Assembly: GCF_003284925.1 (NCBI RefSeq)
Contig: NZ_QMEX01000022.1
Location: 1-42,488 of the forward strand
Direction of reading: 5' to 3'
Length of the DNA: 42,488 bases
DNA from: Mycolicibacter senuensis
Lineage (GTDB): Bacteria; Actinomycetota; Actinomycetes; Mycobacteriales; Mycobacteriaceae
A program made the translations under genes and the position numbers. Numbering within the stretch: position 1 is the first letter of the stretch; the number at the start of each line of letters is the position of its first letter. Of this stretch, positions 17,652-26,739 are shown in pieces. The notes under the pieces were generated by a model, which saw only the letters and a list, made by a program, of their open reading frames with translations, had not been told where the DNA came from and made no database searches.

Positions 17652-18521
17652 TCACGTTCCGCGCTGCATCACCGTGGTCACCAGGCCCGGCGCCATCACG
17701 TCCAGTGCCCGGGCGGTCACCGCGATCCGCGGGGCGATCCGGACCGGCCGGCTGCGCGCCGCGGTGATCATCCACTCGGCGGCTTCGTGTGCGGTCAACG
17801 CCGGGCGGTTCCGGAAGGCCTTGGTCGGCGCGATCATCGGGGTGGCCACCAGCGGGTAGTACAGCGTGGTGGAATGCACGCCCTTTTGTGCCCATTCGGT
17901 TTCGATGACGCGGCTGACCGCCGACAGCGCGGTTTTGGAGGCGTTGTACACCGCGAACAACGGTGAGGCTTCGGTCATCACGCCCCAGGTGGCGACGTTG
18001 ATGATGTGCCCGTCGCCGCGCTCGAACATGCCGGGGGCGATCGCGCGGATCAGCCGCAGCGGCGAGTAGTAGTTCAGCGTCATGGTCCGCTCGACGTCGT
18101 GCCAGCGGTCCAGGGATTCGGCCAGCGGCCGCCGGATGGAGCGGCCGGCGTTGTTGACCAGGATGTCCACCCCGCCCAGCCGCTGCTGTACGTCGGCGGC
18201 CAGCGCGTCCACGGCGTCCATGTCGGACAGGTCGCACGCGATGGCGGTCGCGTCGCCGCCGGCGGCGGTGATCCGCCCCGCGACCGCGTCGAGCAGATCC
18301 TTGCGTCGGGCCACCGCCACCACGGTGGCGCCGGCGTCGGCGAACAGTTCGGCGGCGGCCTCACCGATGCCCGACGACGCGCCGGTGAGCAGCACCCGCT
18401 TGCCGCTCAGGTCGACCGGTTTGGCCAGCGGCCGATACGCCAGCAGTTGCGGTGCGACGGGCGGGCGCATCGCGGCCAGGGTGACCGCCTCGGTCAGGCG
18501 GCGTAGGGGGCTCTTGCTCAT
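17652..18521 (-). CDS. short-chain dehydrogenase/reductase (Rv0547c-like)
   Basis: This 289-residue Rossmann-fold protein has the SDR cofactor motif TGASSGIG at residues 46-53, NNAG at 123-126 and the catalytic YNASK (Tyr192, Lys196). The position that normally holds the catalytic serine reads NVATWG, with Thr178 in its place. The start used is the ATG at 18521; the frame remains open further upstream without homology. The 125 bp before it include a TAGAGT hexamer 8 nt from the ATG, so it may have its own promoter. It is probably expressed with the downstream glyoxalase-fold gene. Substrate unknown. Confidence 0.88.
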   Translation of the reverse strand: MSKSPLRRLTEAVTLAAMRPPVAPQLLAYRPLAKPVDLSGKRVLLTGASSGIGEAAAELFADAGATVVAVARRKDLLDAVAGRITAAGGDATAIACDLSDMDAVDALAADVQQRLGGVDILVNNAGRSIRRPLAESLDRWHDVERTMTLNYYSPLRLIRAIAPGMFERGDGHIINVATWGVMTEASPLFAVYNASKTALSAVSRVIETEWAQKGVHSTTLYYPLVATPMIAPTKAFRNRPALTAHEAAEWMITAARSRPVRIAPRIAVTARALDVMAPGLVTTVMQRGT

Positions 18522-18612
18522 GGATAGCCACTCTATGCGGGGCTCAGAACGCGCCGAAACTGTCGTTACCGTGAACGCCACTCGCACTTTTCCGCGCTAA
18601 CTACAGCCTCGG

Positions 18613-18652
18613 CGAACCCCGCCCGCCCAGAACGAACCCCGCCCGCTCAGAA
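18613..18652. repeat. 20-bp tandem duplication across the menB stop codon
   Basis: Two adjacent 20-bp copies, 18613-18632 and 18633-18652, differ at one base. In the right copy that base makes the TGA stop of menB on the minus strand; in the left copy the same triplet reads TGG. Confidence 0.8.
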
Positions 18653-19549
18653 ATAGCGGGGGAAGCGGCTCCAGTCGGGGTCGCGCTTCTCCAGGAACGA
18701 ATCCCGGCCCTCCACGGCCTCGTCGGTCATGTAGGCCAGCCGGGTGGCCTCGCCGGCGAACAGTTGCTGACCCACCAGGCCGTCGTCGAGCAGGTTGAAG
18801 GCGAACTTCAGCATGCGCTGCGCCTGAGGGGATTTGCCGTTGATCTGACGCGCCCAGTCCACGCCGACGCTCTCCAGCTCGGCGTGGTCGACGACCTCGT
18901 TGACCGCACCCATGTGGTGCATCTGCTCAGCGGTGTAGGCCCGGCCCAGAAAGAAGATCTCCCGGGCGAATTTCTGGCCTACCTGGCGGGCCAGATACGC
19001 GCTGCCGTAGCCGCCGTCGAAGCTGCCGACGTCGGCGTCGGTCTGCTTGAACTTCGCGTGCTCGCGGCTGGCCAGCGTCAGGTCGCACACCACATGCAGG
19101 CTGTGCCCGCCGCCGGCGGCCCAGCCGTTGACCAGGGCGATCACCGGCTTGGGCATGAACCGGATCAGCCGCTGCACCTCCAGAATGTGCAGTCGCCCGG
19201 CGCGGGCGGCGTCGACGGTGTCCGCGGTCTCCCCGCTGGCGTACTGGTAGCCGCTGCGGCCGCGGATGCGCTGATCGCCACCGGAGCAGAACGCCCAGCC
19301 GCCGTCTTTGGCCGACGGCCCGTTGCCGGTCAGCAGCACCACCCCGACGTCCGGGGACATCCGGGCGTGATCGAGTACCTGATACAGCTCGTCGACGGTG
19401 TGGGGGCGAAACGCGTTGCGCACCTCGGGGCGATCGAACGCCACCCGCACCGTGGCGTCGGTGACGTGGCGGTGGTAGGTGATGTCGGTCAGGCCGTCGA
19501 AGCCGTCGACCGCTCGCCAGATGCTCTTGTCAAAGGGGTTGCTGCTCAC
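18647..19549 (-). CDS. menB: 1,4-dihydroxy-2-naphthoyl-CoA synthase
   Basis: MenB closes the second ring of naphthoquinone by a Dieckmann-type cyclisation of o-succinylbenzoyl-CoA. The 300-residue protein is a crotonase-fold enzyme with the MenB signatures CSGGDQRIRG, GWAAGGGHSLH (oxyanion hole region), the DADVGSFDGGYGSA segment and the C-terminal motif RDPDWSRFPRYF. It starts at a GTG 35 bp after the FadD8-like gene and is probably in one transcript with it. In M. tuberculosis vapBC3 lies between these two; it is absent here. A 20-bp tandem repeat overlaps its stop. Confidence 0.95.
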   Translation of the reverse strand: MSSNPFDKSIWRAVDGFDGLTDITYHRHVTDATVRVAFDRPEVRNAFRPHTVDELYQVLDHARMSPDVGVVLLTGNGPSAKDGGWAFCSGGDQRIRGRSGYQYASGETADTVDAARAGRLHILEVQRLIRFMPKPVIALVNGWAAGGGHSLHVVCDLTLASREHAKFKQTDADVGSFDGGYGSAYLARQVGQKFAREIFFLGRAYTAEQMHHMGAVNEVVDHAELESVGVDWARQINGKSPQAQRMLKFAFNLLDDGLVGQQLFAGEATRLAYMTDEAVEGRDSFLEKRDPDWSRFPRYF

Positions 19550-19584
19550 GCCTGCGACGCTACCGGGGCGCTCCGCATCAGCCG

Positions 19585-21189
19585 CTACCCGATGGCCCGC
19601 TCGGCGCCTTCCCAGAACTGGGCGCGGACGGCCTTCTTGTCCGGCTTGCCCAGCGCGGTCACCGGCAGGGCGTCGACCACGATCACCCGCTTCGGCGATT
19701 GCACCGAGCCCTTGCGCTGCTTGACCGCGTCCTGGATCTCGGCGGTCATCGCCGCGATCGCCTCATCGTCGCGGGGCGCCTCGGGACGCAACACCACCAC
19801 CGCGGTCACCGCCTCGCCCCACTTGTCGTCCGGAGTGCCGATGACACACACCTGCGCCACCGCGGCGTGCTCGGCCACCACGTCCTCGACTTCGCGGGGG
19901 AACACGTTGAAGCCGCCGGTGACGATCATGTCCTTGACCCGGTCGACGATGAACCAGAAGCCGTCCTCGTCCTCGCGGGCCATGTCGCCGGTGTGCATCC
20001 AGCCGTCCCGGAACGTCTCCGCGGTCGCCTCCGGCAGATTCCAGTACCCGCCGGACAGCAGCGGCCCGCCGACGCAGATCTCGCCGACCTCGCCCTGGGG
20101 CACCGGTTGGCCGTCCGCGCCCAGCAGGGCGGTGCGCGCGAACAGCGTCGGGCGCCCGCAGGAGGTGAGCCGCTTCTCGTCGTGGTCACCCTTGGCCAGG
20201 TAGGTGATCACCATCGGGGCTTCGGACTGGCCGTAGTACTGGGCGAAGATCGGCCCGAACCGCTCGATCGCCTCGGCCAGCCGCACCGGGTTGATCGCCG
20301 ACGCGCCGTAGTACACCGTCTCCAGCGACGACAGATCCCGGGTGCGTGAATCCGGGTGGTCCATCAGCGCATACAGCATCGACGGCACCAGCATCGTCGC
20401 GGTGATCCGCTGTTCCTCAATGGTTTTCAGGATCTCGGCGGGATCGAACTTCGCCGCCACCACCATCTGGCCGCCCTTGATCAGCGTCGGGGCGAAAAAC
20501 GCCGCCCCGGCATGCGACAGCGGGGTGCACATCAGAAACTTCGGATTGGCGGGCCACTCCCACTCGGCCAGCTGAATCTGGGTCATGGTGGTGATCGACT
20601 CCACGGTGCCGATCACGCCCTTGGGCTTCCCGGTCGTCCCACCGGTGTAGGTCAGCCCGCCGATGTGGTCGGGGGCCAGATCGGCGGCCACCAGTGGGCG
20701 CACCGGGTACTTCGCCGCCTCGGCGGACAGATCGCTCGCCACGTCGGCCAGTTCGGCGGGGACCGGTCCGATGGTCAAGATCTGGCGCAGCGACTCGACC
20801 TTCTCCAGCAGGCCCAGCGCGCGCTGCACGAACGCCGGATTCGGGTCGATGATCAGCGTGGAGATCCCGGCGTCGGCCAGCACGTAGGCGTGGTCGTCCA
20901 GCGAACCCAGCGGATGCAGCGCGGTACGCCGGTAGCCCATGGTCTGCCCGGCGCCGATGATCATCAGCACCTCGGGGCGGTTCAGCGACAGCAGCCCGAC
21001 CGCGGTGCCGGTGCCGGCGCCCAGCGCCTCGAAGGCCTGGATGTACTGGCTGATCTTGTCGGCGAGTTCCCCGCCGGTCAGCGTGGTGTCGCCGAGGAAC
21101 AGCACCGGGGTGTCGCGGTGGCGTTTCAGCGCGCCGGCCAGCAGGTGGCCCATGTGAACGGGATTGCGCAACGGTGGGTGGTCGTCCAT
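19585..21189 (-). CDS. fadD8: acyl-CoA synthetase, FadD8-like
   Basis: This 534-residue ANL-family enzyme adenylates a carboxylic acid and most likely transfers it to CoA. Motifs in order: the P-loop LTYTGGTTGKPKG near residue 212, YGQSEAP, the GWMHTGDMARED segment, DRVKDMIVTGGFNVFPREVE, and a C-terminal lysine in GKPDKKAVR. The acyl substrate is not apparent. It corresponds to Rv0551c in position. It shares the menB operon, and a link to menaquinone synthesis is possible but unproven because MenE is separately encoded. The start ATG is separated from divergent menC by 165 bp. Confidence 0.88.
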   Translation of the reverse strand: MDDHPPLRNPVHMGHLLAGALKRHRDTPVLFLGDTTLTGGELADKISQYIQAFEALGAGTGTAVGLLSLNRPEVLMIIGAGQTMGYRRTALHPLGSLDDHAYVLADAGISTLIIDPNPAFVQRALGLLEKVESLRQILTIGPVPAELADVASDLSAEAAKYPVRPLVAADLAPDHIGGLTYTGGTTGKPKGVIGTVESITTMTQIQLAEWEWPANPKFLMCTPLSHAGAAFFAPTLIKGGQMVVAAKFDPAEILKTIEEQRITATMLVPSMLYALMDHPDSRTRDLSSLETVYYGASAINPVRLAEAIERFGPIFAQYYGQSEAPMVITYLAKGDHDEKRLTSCGRPTLFARTALLGADGQPVPQGEVGEICVGGPLLSGGYWNLPEATAETFRDGWMHTGDMAREDEDGFWFIVDRVKDMIVTGGFNVFPREVEDVVAEHAAVAQVCVIGTPDDKWGEAVTAVVVLRPEAPRDDEAIAAMTAEIQDAVKQRKGSVQSPKRVIVVDALPVTALGKPDKKAVRAQFWEGAERAIG

Positions 21190-21354
21190 CTGGCCAGACT
21201 AGAACGTGTTGTAATTCCGCCCGGCCGCGCCCACCGTAACCACGTCGATCATCGCCTCGAAGGCGGTGGCCATGCGGAGCGGACCGACGGTTGTCGTGCC
21301 GGGTCCCGGTGAGAGGGTTCCGCGCCAGTCCGCATGATCTGAGAACCTACCTCT

Positions 21355-22305
21355 ATGCCCCCGCAAATCGAGGACATCCTCGACCGGTTGCACGTGGTGG
21401 CGCTGCCGATGCGCGTCAAATTCCGCGGCATCACCGTTCGCGAACTGGCGTTGATCGACGGCCCGGCCGGCTGGGGGGAGTTCGGGGCGTTCGCCGAGTA
21501 CGAACCGCCTGAGGCCGCGCACTGGCTGGCCGCTGCCATCGAGGGTGCCTACCAGCAGCCGCCGCCGGCCCGCCGCGACCGCATCCCGATCAACGCCACC
21601 GTGCCCGCCGTGGCCGCCGAGCAGGTGCGCGAGGTGCTGGCACGGTTTCCCGGCGCCCACACCGCCAAGGTGAAGGTCGCCGAACCCGGCCAGTCGCTGG
21701 CCGACGACGTCGCCCGCGTGGCGGCGGTCCGTGCGCTGGTCCCCACCGTGCGGGTCGACGCCAACGGCGGCTGGAGCGTGGCGCAAGCCGTGCAGGCGGC
21801 AACGGCGCTGGGCCCCCTGGAGTACCTGGAACAACCCTGCGCCACCGTCGCCGAACTCGCCGAGCTGCGCCGCCGCATCGACGTCCCGATCGCGGCCGAC
21901 GAGAGCATCCGCAAAGCTGATGACCCATTGGCCGTCGCCAAAGCCGGCGCCGCCGATATCGCGGTACTCAAAGTCGCTCCGCTGGGCGGGATTTCGGTGC
22001 TGCTGGCGATCGCCGACCAGATCGGCATCCCGGTGGTGATCTCCAGCGCGATCGACTCCGCGGTCGGCATCGCGGCCGGTCTGCATGCGGCGGCGGCACT
22101 GCCGGAGTTGCCGCACGCCTGCGGGCTGGGCACCGGGTCGCTGTTCGTCGAAGACATCGCCGAGACGCCGCCACAAACTGACGGCTACTTGCCGGTGCGG
22201 CCCGTCACCCCGGACCCGGCCCGGCTACACGCGCTGGCCGCCCCGGCGCGACGGCGGCAGTGGTGGATCGAGCGGATCAAGGCCTGCTACGTGCATTTAG
22301 GGTAG
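21355..22305 (+). CDS. menC: o-succinylbenzoate synthase
   Basis: MenC dehydrates SHCHC to o-succinylbenzoate. The 316-residue enolase-superfamily protein shows the acid-base lysine in TAKVKV (residues 103-108), the three metal ligands in VDANGG, LEQPC and AADES, and the second lysine in LKVAPLGG. The ATG at 21355 gives the expected N-terminus; no clear ribosome site is seen. The amidohydrolase gene (Rv0552) that I recall beside menC in M. tuberculosis is missing. The 165 bp upstream form the divergent promoter region with the FadD8-like gene. It is followed 45 bp later by an F420-type oxidoreductase gene. Confidence 0.94.
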   Translation: MPPQIEDILDRLHVVALPMRVKFRGITVRELALIDGPAGWGEFGAFAEYEPPEAAHWLAAAIEGAYQQPPPARRDRIPINATVPAVAAEQVREVLARFPGAHTAKVKVAEPGQSLADDVARVAAVRALVPTVRVDANGGWSVAQAVQAATALGPLEYLEQPCATVAELAELRRRIDVPIAADESIRKADDPLAVAKAGAADIAVLKVAPLGGISVLLAIADQIGIPVVISSAIDSAVGIAAGLHAAAALPELPHACGLGTGSLFVEDIAETPPQTDGYLPVRPVTPDPARLHALAAPARRRQWWIERIKACYVHLG

Positions 22306-22350
22306 GCGCTTACTCTTGGCAGGCCGACGCTGGTGGAGCACAGTGCGCCA

Positions 22351-23496
22351 ATGGCCGGATTCGGTGTGGGTGTCCAAGATCCCGTCATGGCCGCGCGCCC
22401 GGTCGTCGACACCCTCACCAGGGTCAACTACCTGAGTGCGGTGGCCGGCCGAGCCGACTCGCTCTGGGCGCCCGACCACCTCAACGCGCTGTTCCCGCGG
22501 GCGCTGTGGCAGCCCAAATACGTCGGCGTGACCAAGATCATGCCGTCGGTGGACGCCTACCTGGAGCCGTGGACCATGCTCGGGCACATCGCCGCCCGCA
22601 ACCGCGTGGCCCGGCTGCGGCTGGGCACCTCGGTGACCGACACCGGCCGGCGCAATCCGGCGGTCACCGCCCAAGCCGCGGCGACCCTGCACCTGCTCAC
22701 CCGGGGCCGGGCCATCCTCGGTATCGGCACCGGCGAGCGGGAGGGCAACGAACCCTACGGAGTGGAGTGGTCCAAGCCGGTCGCCCGGTTCGAAGAGGCC
22801 ATCGCGACCATCCGGGCATTGTGGGATTCCGGTGGGGCACTGGTCAACCGGGACTCACCGTATTTCCCGTTGCGCAACGCGCTGTTCGACCTGCCGCCCT
22901 ACCGCGGCACGTGGCCGCCGATCTGGATCGCCGCGCACGGGCCGCGCATGCTGCGCGCGGTGGGCCGCTACGGCGACGGCTTCTTGCCGGCCTCGCCGCA
23001 CCAACCACACCAGTACGCGGAGCGGCTGGACGCCGTTCGTGCCGCGGCCTCGGATGCCGGACGCGATCCGCTGTCCATCGTCCCGGCGCTGTGGATCGGG
23101 GTGGTGACCGGCCGCAGCGCAGCCGAGGTGGACGAGGCGCTGGACTCGGAGATGATCAAGGCGTGGGTGCTGAACGCCAACGACGAGTTCTTCGCTCACC
23201 ACGGAGCGCAGCACCCACTGGGGGTTGGCTTCGCCGGAGGGCAAGACCTGCTACCGCATGGCTGGGACGAGCAGACCGCACTCTCGCACATCAAAGGCAT
23301 TACCCCGGAAATGGTTCGGGGCACGGCGTTGGTCGGTACTCCCGGCGAGATCATCGACCAGGTTGCGGTGTGGCGAGACTGCGGGGTGCGCTACATCGTG
23401 TTGGCGAATTTGAGTGCCCTGCAACGCAGCCTGCGCAGCGGCCTGACCGCCGTGGTCCCGTTCCACCGGATCGTCCGTGGCATCAAAAAGCTCTGA
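22351..23496 (+). CDS. LLM-class F420-dependent oxidoreductase, phthiodiolone ketoreductase-like
   Basis: This 381-residue protein has the luciferase-like TIM-barrel layout. Long blocks recall Rv2951c, the phthiodiolone/phenolphthiodiolone dimycocerosate ketoreductase: the DTGRRNPAVTAQAAATLHL stretch, GIGTGEREGNEPYGVEW and AHGPRMLRA are near-identical in my memory of that protein. Such enzymes use F420H2 to reduce a keto lipid. The gene lies between menC and bpoC, where M. tuberculosis has nothing, so it is an insertion or a relocated paralogue. An in-frame GTG at 22333 is an alternative start; the GGTGGAG site at 22332-22338 supports the ATG at 22351. The actual lipid or quinone substrate is unknown. 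Confidence 0.85.
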   Translation: MAGFGVGVQDPVMAARPVVDTLTRVNYLSAVAGRADSLWAPDHLNALFPRALWQPKYVGVTKIMPSVDAYLEPWTMLGHIAARNRVARLRLGTSVTDTGRRNPAVTAQAAATLHLLTRGRAILGIGTGEREGNEPYGVEWSKPVARFEEAIATIRALWDSGGALVNRDSPYFPLRNALFDLPPYRGTWPPIWIAAHGPRMLRAVGRYGDGFLPASPHQPHQYAERLDAVRAAASDAGRDPLSIVPALWIGVVTGRSAAEVDEALDSEMIKAWVLNANDEFFAHHGAQHPLGVGFAGGQDLLPHGWDEQTALSHIKGITPEMVRGTALVGTPGEIIDQVAVWRDCGVRYIVLANLSALQRSLRSGLTAVVPFHRIVRGIKKL

Positions 23497-23500
23497 GGGC

Positions 23501-24190
23501 TCACACGCTGGGTAGCCGTGCGTCAATGCCGTTGGCGATCGTGACGGCCTCGTCGCCGACGTAGAGCTTGCACGCCAGCACATCGATCGCGATGTTGTTG
23601 GAGACTCGCAGCGCCCGTTGGCATGACCAGCCCGCGTTGTCGTCCTGGTGTTGGGTCATCCACACCGTGGAGTCGATGTCGACGACGGTGTCGAACGTCC
23701 ACGGCGTCTCGGCGTCGTCGCCCTTGCTGGTCGTGAAGGACCGCTCGCCGCAGGGTGACCACCGCCGGGCGGTCGCGTCGAAGAAGCTCTGTGCGTCGTC
23801 GCGGCTCACGAACATCGTCACCGCCTGGATCACGAAGTGGTCCAGCGAGGATTCGGAGAGGGTCTGGATGAACGTCGCAGTCCACTCGCTGGCGGCGTAG
23901 ACCGACTGCTCGACGGGCATCCACGCCGCCAGGCAGGAGCGGTCGGGGAACTGCCGGACGGAGTCGAACATCCGTGACCGGGAATCTTTGACCCGCATGT
24001 CGGCGGAGCCCATGATGTCGCTGACGGTGGAGGCCTCCAGCAGCAGATCCGGCAGCGCCGACGCCGCCACCGGCCGGGGCCCCTCGTGGTCGGCAGGCAC
24101 AGCGAGGCCGACGGTGACCCTCGAGCAACCGGTCAGCAGGGCGCAGGCCAGCACCAGCCCTGATGCCATCCCCGCGGTCCCGCTCCGCAT
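23501..24190 (-). CDS. lipoprotein with PknH_C-type sensor domain
   Basis: This 229-residue exported protein has a signal peptide with a lipobox (LLTGC, lipidated Cys at 22). A single domain follows that resembles the extracellular sensor domain of the kinase PknH (PknH_C). It has several cysteines that could form disulphides (SCLAAW, SPCGERS, GWSCQRAL, VLACKLY), and the closing VAD-like helix. The ATG at 24190 is preferred over a GTG at 24223 because it gives a normal signal length and has a GGGGA-type site. It converges with the F420 enzyme gene only 4 bp apart and diverges from bpoC. Family members are common mycobacterial lipoproteins of unknown ligand. Confidence 0.8.
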   Translation of the reverse strand: MRSGTAGMASGLVLACALLTGCSRVTVGLAVPADHEGPRPVAASALPDLLLEASTVSDIMGSADMRVKDSRSRMFDSVRQFPDRSCLAAWMPVEQSVYAASEWTATFIQTLSESSLDHFVIQAVTMFVSRDDAQSFFDATARRWSPCGERSFTTSKGDDAETPWTFDTVVDIDSTVWMTQHQDDNAGWSCQRALRVSNNIAIDVLACKLYVGDEAVTIANGIDARLPSV

Positions 24191-24245
24191 CACCGTCCCC
24201 AGCTGCGCAGTTGCTCCTGACACCTTAAGGTGTCGGCGGGTCGCG

Positions 24246-24251
24246 TACCTT
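24246..24251 (+). promoter_or_regulatory. -10 hexamer for leaderless bpoC
   Basis: TACCTT fits TANNNT and ends 6 nt before the GTG at 24258, so transcription would begin at or next to the start codon. Confidence 0.5.
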
Positions 24252-24257
24252 CACACC

Positions 24258-25088
24258 GTGACCAACCTTGCTTACGACGACCGTAATCAGGATGGCGATC
24301 CGGTGCTGTTCATCGCCGGGCGTGGCGGCGCGGGACGCGGCTGGCACCTGCACCAGGTGCGCGACTTCCAACTCGCCCGCTACCGCCCGATCACCTTCGA
24401 CAACCGCGGCATCGGCGCCACCGAGAACGCCTCGGGGTTCACCACCGCGACCATGGTGGCCGACACCGCGCAGCTGATCGAAACCCTCGACGTCGGCCCG
24501 GTGCGCATCGTCGCGGTGTCGATGGGCTCGTTCATCGCCCAGGAACTGATGCTGGCCCGCCCCGAACTGGTGAAATCCGCCGTGTTGATGGCCACCCGGG
24601 GCCGCCACGACCGCACCCGGGACTTCTTCTATCAAGCCGACGTGAAGCTCGCCGAGTCCGGAATCGACCTGCCCGCCGAATACGAAGCGAAAGTGCGGAT
24701 GCTGGAAAGCTTTTCGCCGAAGACCCTCAGCGACGACGCCGCGATCAGGGACTGGATCGCGATGTTCACGATGTGGCCGGTCAAGAACACCCCGGGCCTG
24801 CGCTGCCAGCTGGACGTGGCGCCGCTGACCAACCGCCTTCCGGCCTACGCCAGCATCACCCAACCGGTGCTGGTGATCGGGTTCGGCGACGACGTCGTCA
24901 CCCCGGCTCACCTGAGTCGCGAGGTCGCCGACGCCATCCCGGGGGCCCGCTACCTGGAGATTCCCGACGCCGGGCACCTCGGGTTCATCGAGCGACCCGA
25001 CGAGGTCAACAAGGCGGCGCTGGAGTTCCTGACCGAGGTCGACGGCCGGCCCTTCCGCTGGACGCCCGCGCCCCCGACACACGACTAA
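24258..25088 (+). CDS. bpoC: alpha/beta hydrolase BpoC, possible SHCHC synthase
   Basis: This 276-residue alpha/beta hydrolase has a nucleophile elbow VSMGS (Ser88), an acid in GFGDDVVTP (Asp211 or Asp212) and the catalytic His240 in PDAGHLGF. It is the equivalent of Rv0554, annotated there as a peroxidase-like protein. The gene sits between menC and menD, the genes acting just after and just before the SHCHC synthase (MenH) step. No other MenH-type hydrolase is in the window, so that role is a reasonable inference. The family resemblance is generic, so esterase or other activity is also possible. The GTG start has no ribosome site but has a close -10 element. Confidence 0.88.
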   Translation: MTNLAYDDRNQDGDPVLFIAGRGGAGRGWHLHQVRDFQLARYRPITFDNRGIGATENASGFTTATMVADTAQLIETLDVGPVRIVAVSMGSFIAQELMLARPELVKSAVLMATRGRHDRTRDFFYQADVKLAESGIDLPAEYEAKVRMLESFSPKTLSDDAAIRDWIAMFTMWPVKNTPGLRCQLDVAPLTNRLPAYASITQPVLVIGFGDDVVTPAHLSREVADAIPGARYLEIPDAGHLGFIERPDEVNKAALEFLTEVDGRPFRWTPAPPTHD

Positions 25089-25091
25089 CCT
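25086..25091 (+). promoter_or_regulatory. -10 hexamer for leaderless menD, overlapping the bpoC stop
   Basis: TAACCT fits TANNNT and ends 7 nt before the menD ATG at 25099. Its first three bases are the bpoC stop codon, and no ribosome site precedes menD. Confidence 0.5.
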
Positions 25092-25098
25092 CATAACA

Positions 25099-26739
25099 AT
25101 GACCAACCCCTCGACGGCACAGGCCCGCATCGTCGTCGACGAGCTGATCCGCGGCGGTGTCCGCGACGTGGTGCTGTGCCCGGGGTCGCGCAACGCACCG
25201 CTGGCGTTCGCGCTGCACGACGCCGACCGGGCCGGCCGACTGCGGTTGCACGTCCGCATCGACGAGCGCACCGCCGGCTACCTGGCGATCGGGTTGGCGG
25301 TGGGCGGGGGCGCACCGGTGTGCGTGGCGATGACCTCGGGCACCGCGGTGGCCAATCTGGGGCCCGCGGTGGTGGAGGCCAACTACGCGCGGGTGCCGCT
25401 GATCGTGCTGTCCGCCAACCGGCCTTATGAGCTGCTGGGCACCGGCGCCAACCAGACCATGGAGCAGCTCGGCTACTTCGGCACCCAGGTACGCGCCACC
25501 ATCAGCCTGGGGCTGGCCGAGGACGCGCCGGAGCGCATCGATGCCCTCAACGCCACCTGGCGCTCGGCGGTGTGCCGGGTGTTGGCCGCCGCCAACGGAT
25601 CTCGCACCGCCAACGCGGGACCGGTGCAGTTCGACATCCCGCTGCGTGAGCCGCTGGTGCCCGAGGCTGACGATGGTGGGTCGGTGCTGCCCGGCCGCCG
25701 GGACGGCAGGCCGTGGACCTATACCCCGCCGGTCACCTTCGACCAGCCGTTGGACATCGACTTGACCCCCGACACCGTGGTGATCGCCGGACATGGCGCC
25801 GGGGCGCACCCGAACCTGGCGGCGCTGCCCACCGTCGCCGAACCGACAGCTCCGACGCCGCAGAATCCACTGCACCCGCTGGCGTTGCCGTTGCTGCGTC
25901 CGCAGCAGGTCATCATGGCCGGCCGGCCGACCCTGCACCGGCCGGTGTCGGCGTTGCTGGCCGATCCCTCGGTGCCGGTGTTCGCGCTGACCACCGGGCC
26001 GCGCTGGCCGGACGTGTCGGGAAACTCCCAGGCCACCGGCACCCGGGCCGTCACCACCGGGCAACCGGATGCGGCCTGGCTGCGCCGCTGCGCGGAGCTG
26101 AACGCCGGCGCCAACGCCGCCGTACGCGACCAGTTGGCCGCCCACCCGCTCACCACGGGCCTGCATGTGGCCGCCGCCGTCGTCGACGCGCTGCGGCCCG
26201 GTGATCAGCTGGTGCTGGGCGCCTCCAACCCGGTCCGCGACGCCGCGCTGGTGGGCTTCGCCGCCGACGGCGTGGCGGTGCGGTCCAACCGCGGGGTCGC
26301 CGGTATCGACGGCACGGTGTCCACCGCGATCGGCGCGGCGCTGGCCTTCGAACGCGGGTCCGATCCCGGCCGCACCATCGCCCTGATCGGGGATCTGACG
26401 TTCGTGCACGACAGCTCCGGGCTGCTGATCGGGCCCACCGAGCCGACGCCCCGGCAGCTGACCATCGTGGTCTCCAACGACAACGGCGGCGGCATCTTCG
26501 AGCTGCTGGAACAGGGCGATCCCCGGTTCGCCGACGTGTCGTCGCGGATCTTCGGCACCCCGCACGACGTCGACGTCGGCGCGTTGTGCCGCGCCTATCA
26601 CGTCGAGTCCCGCCAGATCGAGGTCGGGGAGCTGGCCGCCGCACTGGCCGAACCCGCCGGCGGGATGCGGGTGCTCGAGGTCAAAGCCGACCGCTCCTCG
26701 CTGCGGGCGCTGCACGCCGCGATCAAGGCCGCGCTGTGA
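25099..26739 (+). CDS. menD: SEPHCHC synthase (2-succinyl-5-enolpyruvyl-6-hydroxy-3-cyclohexene-1-carboxylate synthase)
   Basis: MenD condenses isochorismate with 2-oxoglutarate using thiamine diphosphate, the first committed step of menaquinone synthesis. The 546-residue protein has the N-terminal cofactor region ([15 protein letters not shown], with GIRVHVRIDER-like text and [13 protein letters not shown]). It also has the C-terminal ThDP/Mg site [15 protein letters not shown] followed by [13 protein letters not shown]. Length and order of motifs are standard. The ATG at 25099 lies 10 bp after the bpoC stop with a -10-like hexamer overlapping that stop. Its own stop overlaps the next gene by 4 bp. 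Position matches Rv0555. Confidence 0.95.
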   Translation: MTNPSTAQARIVVDELIRGGVRDVVLCPGSRNAPLAFALHDADRAGRLRLHVRIDERTAGYLAIGLAVGGGAPVCVAMTSGTAVANLGPAVVEANYARVPLIVLSANRPYELLGTGANQTMEQLGYFGTQVRATISLGLAEDAPERIDALNATWRSAVCRVLAAANGSRTANAGPVQFDIPLREPLVPEADDGGSVLPGRRDGRPWTYTPPVTFDQPLDIDLTPDTVVIAGHGAGAHPNLAALPTVAEPTAPTPQNPLHPLALPLLRPQQVIMAGRPTLHRPVSALLADPSVPVFALTTGPRWPDVSGNSQATGTRAVTTGQPDAAWLRRCAELNAGANAAVRDQLAAHPLTTGLHVAAAVVDALRPGDQLVLGASNPVRDAALVGFAADGVAVRSNRGVAGIDGTVSTAIGAALAFERGSDPGRTIALIGDLTFVHDSSGLLIGPTEPTPRQLTIVVSNDNGGGIFELLEQGDPRFADVSSRIFGTPHDVDVGALCRAYHVESRQIEVGELAAALAEPAGGMRVLEVKADRSSLRALHAAIKAAL

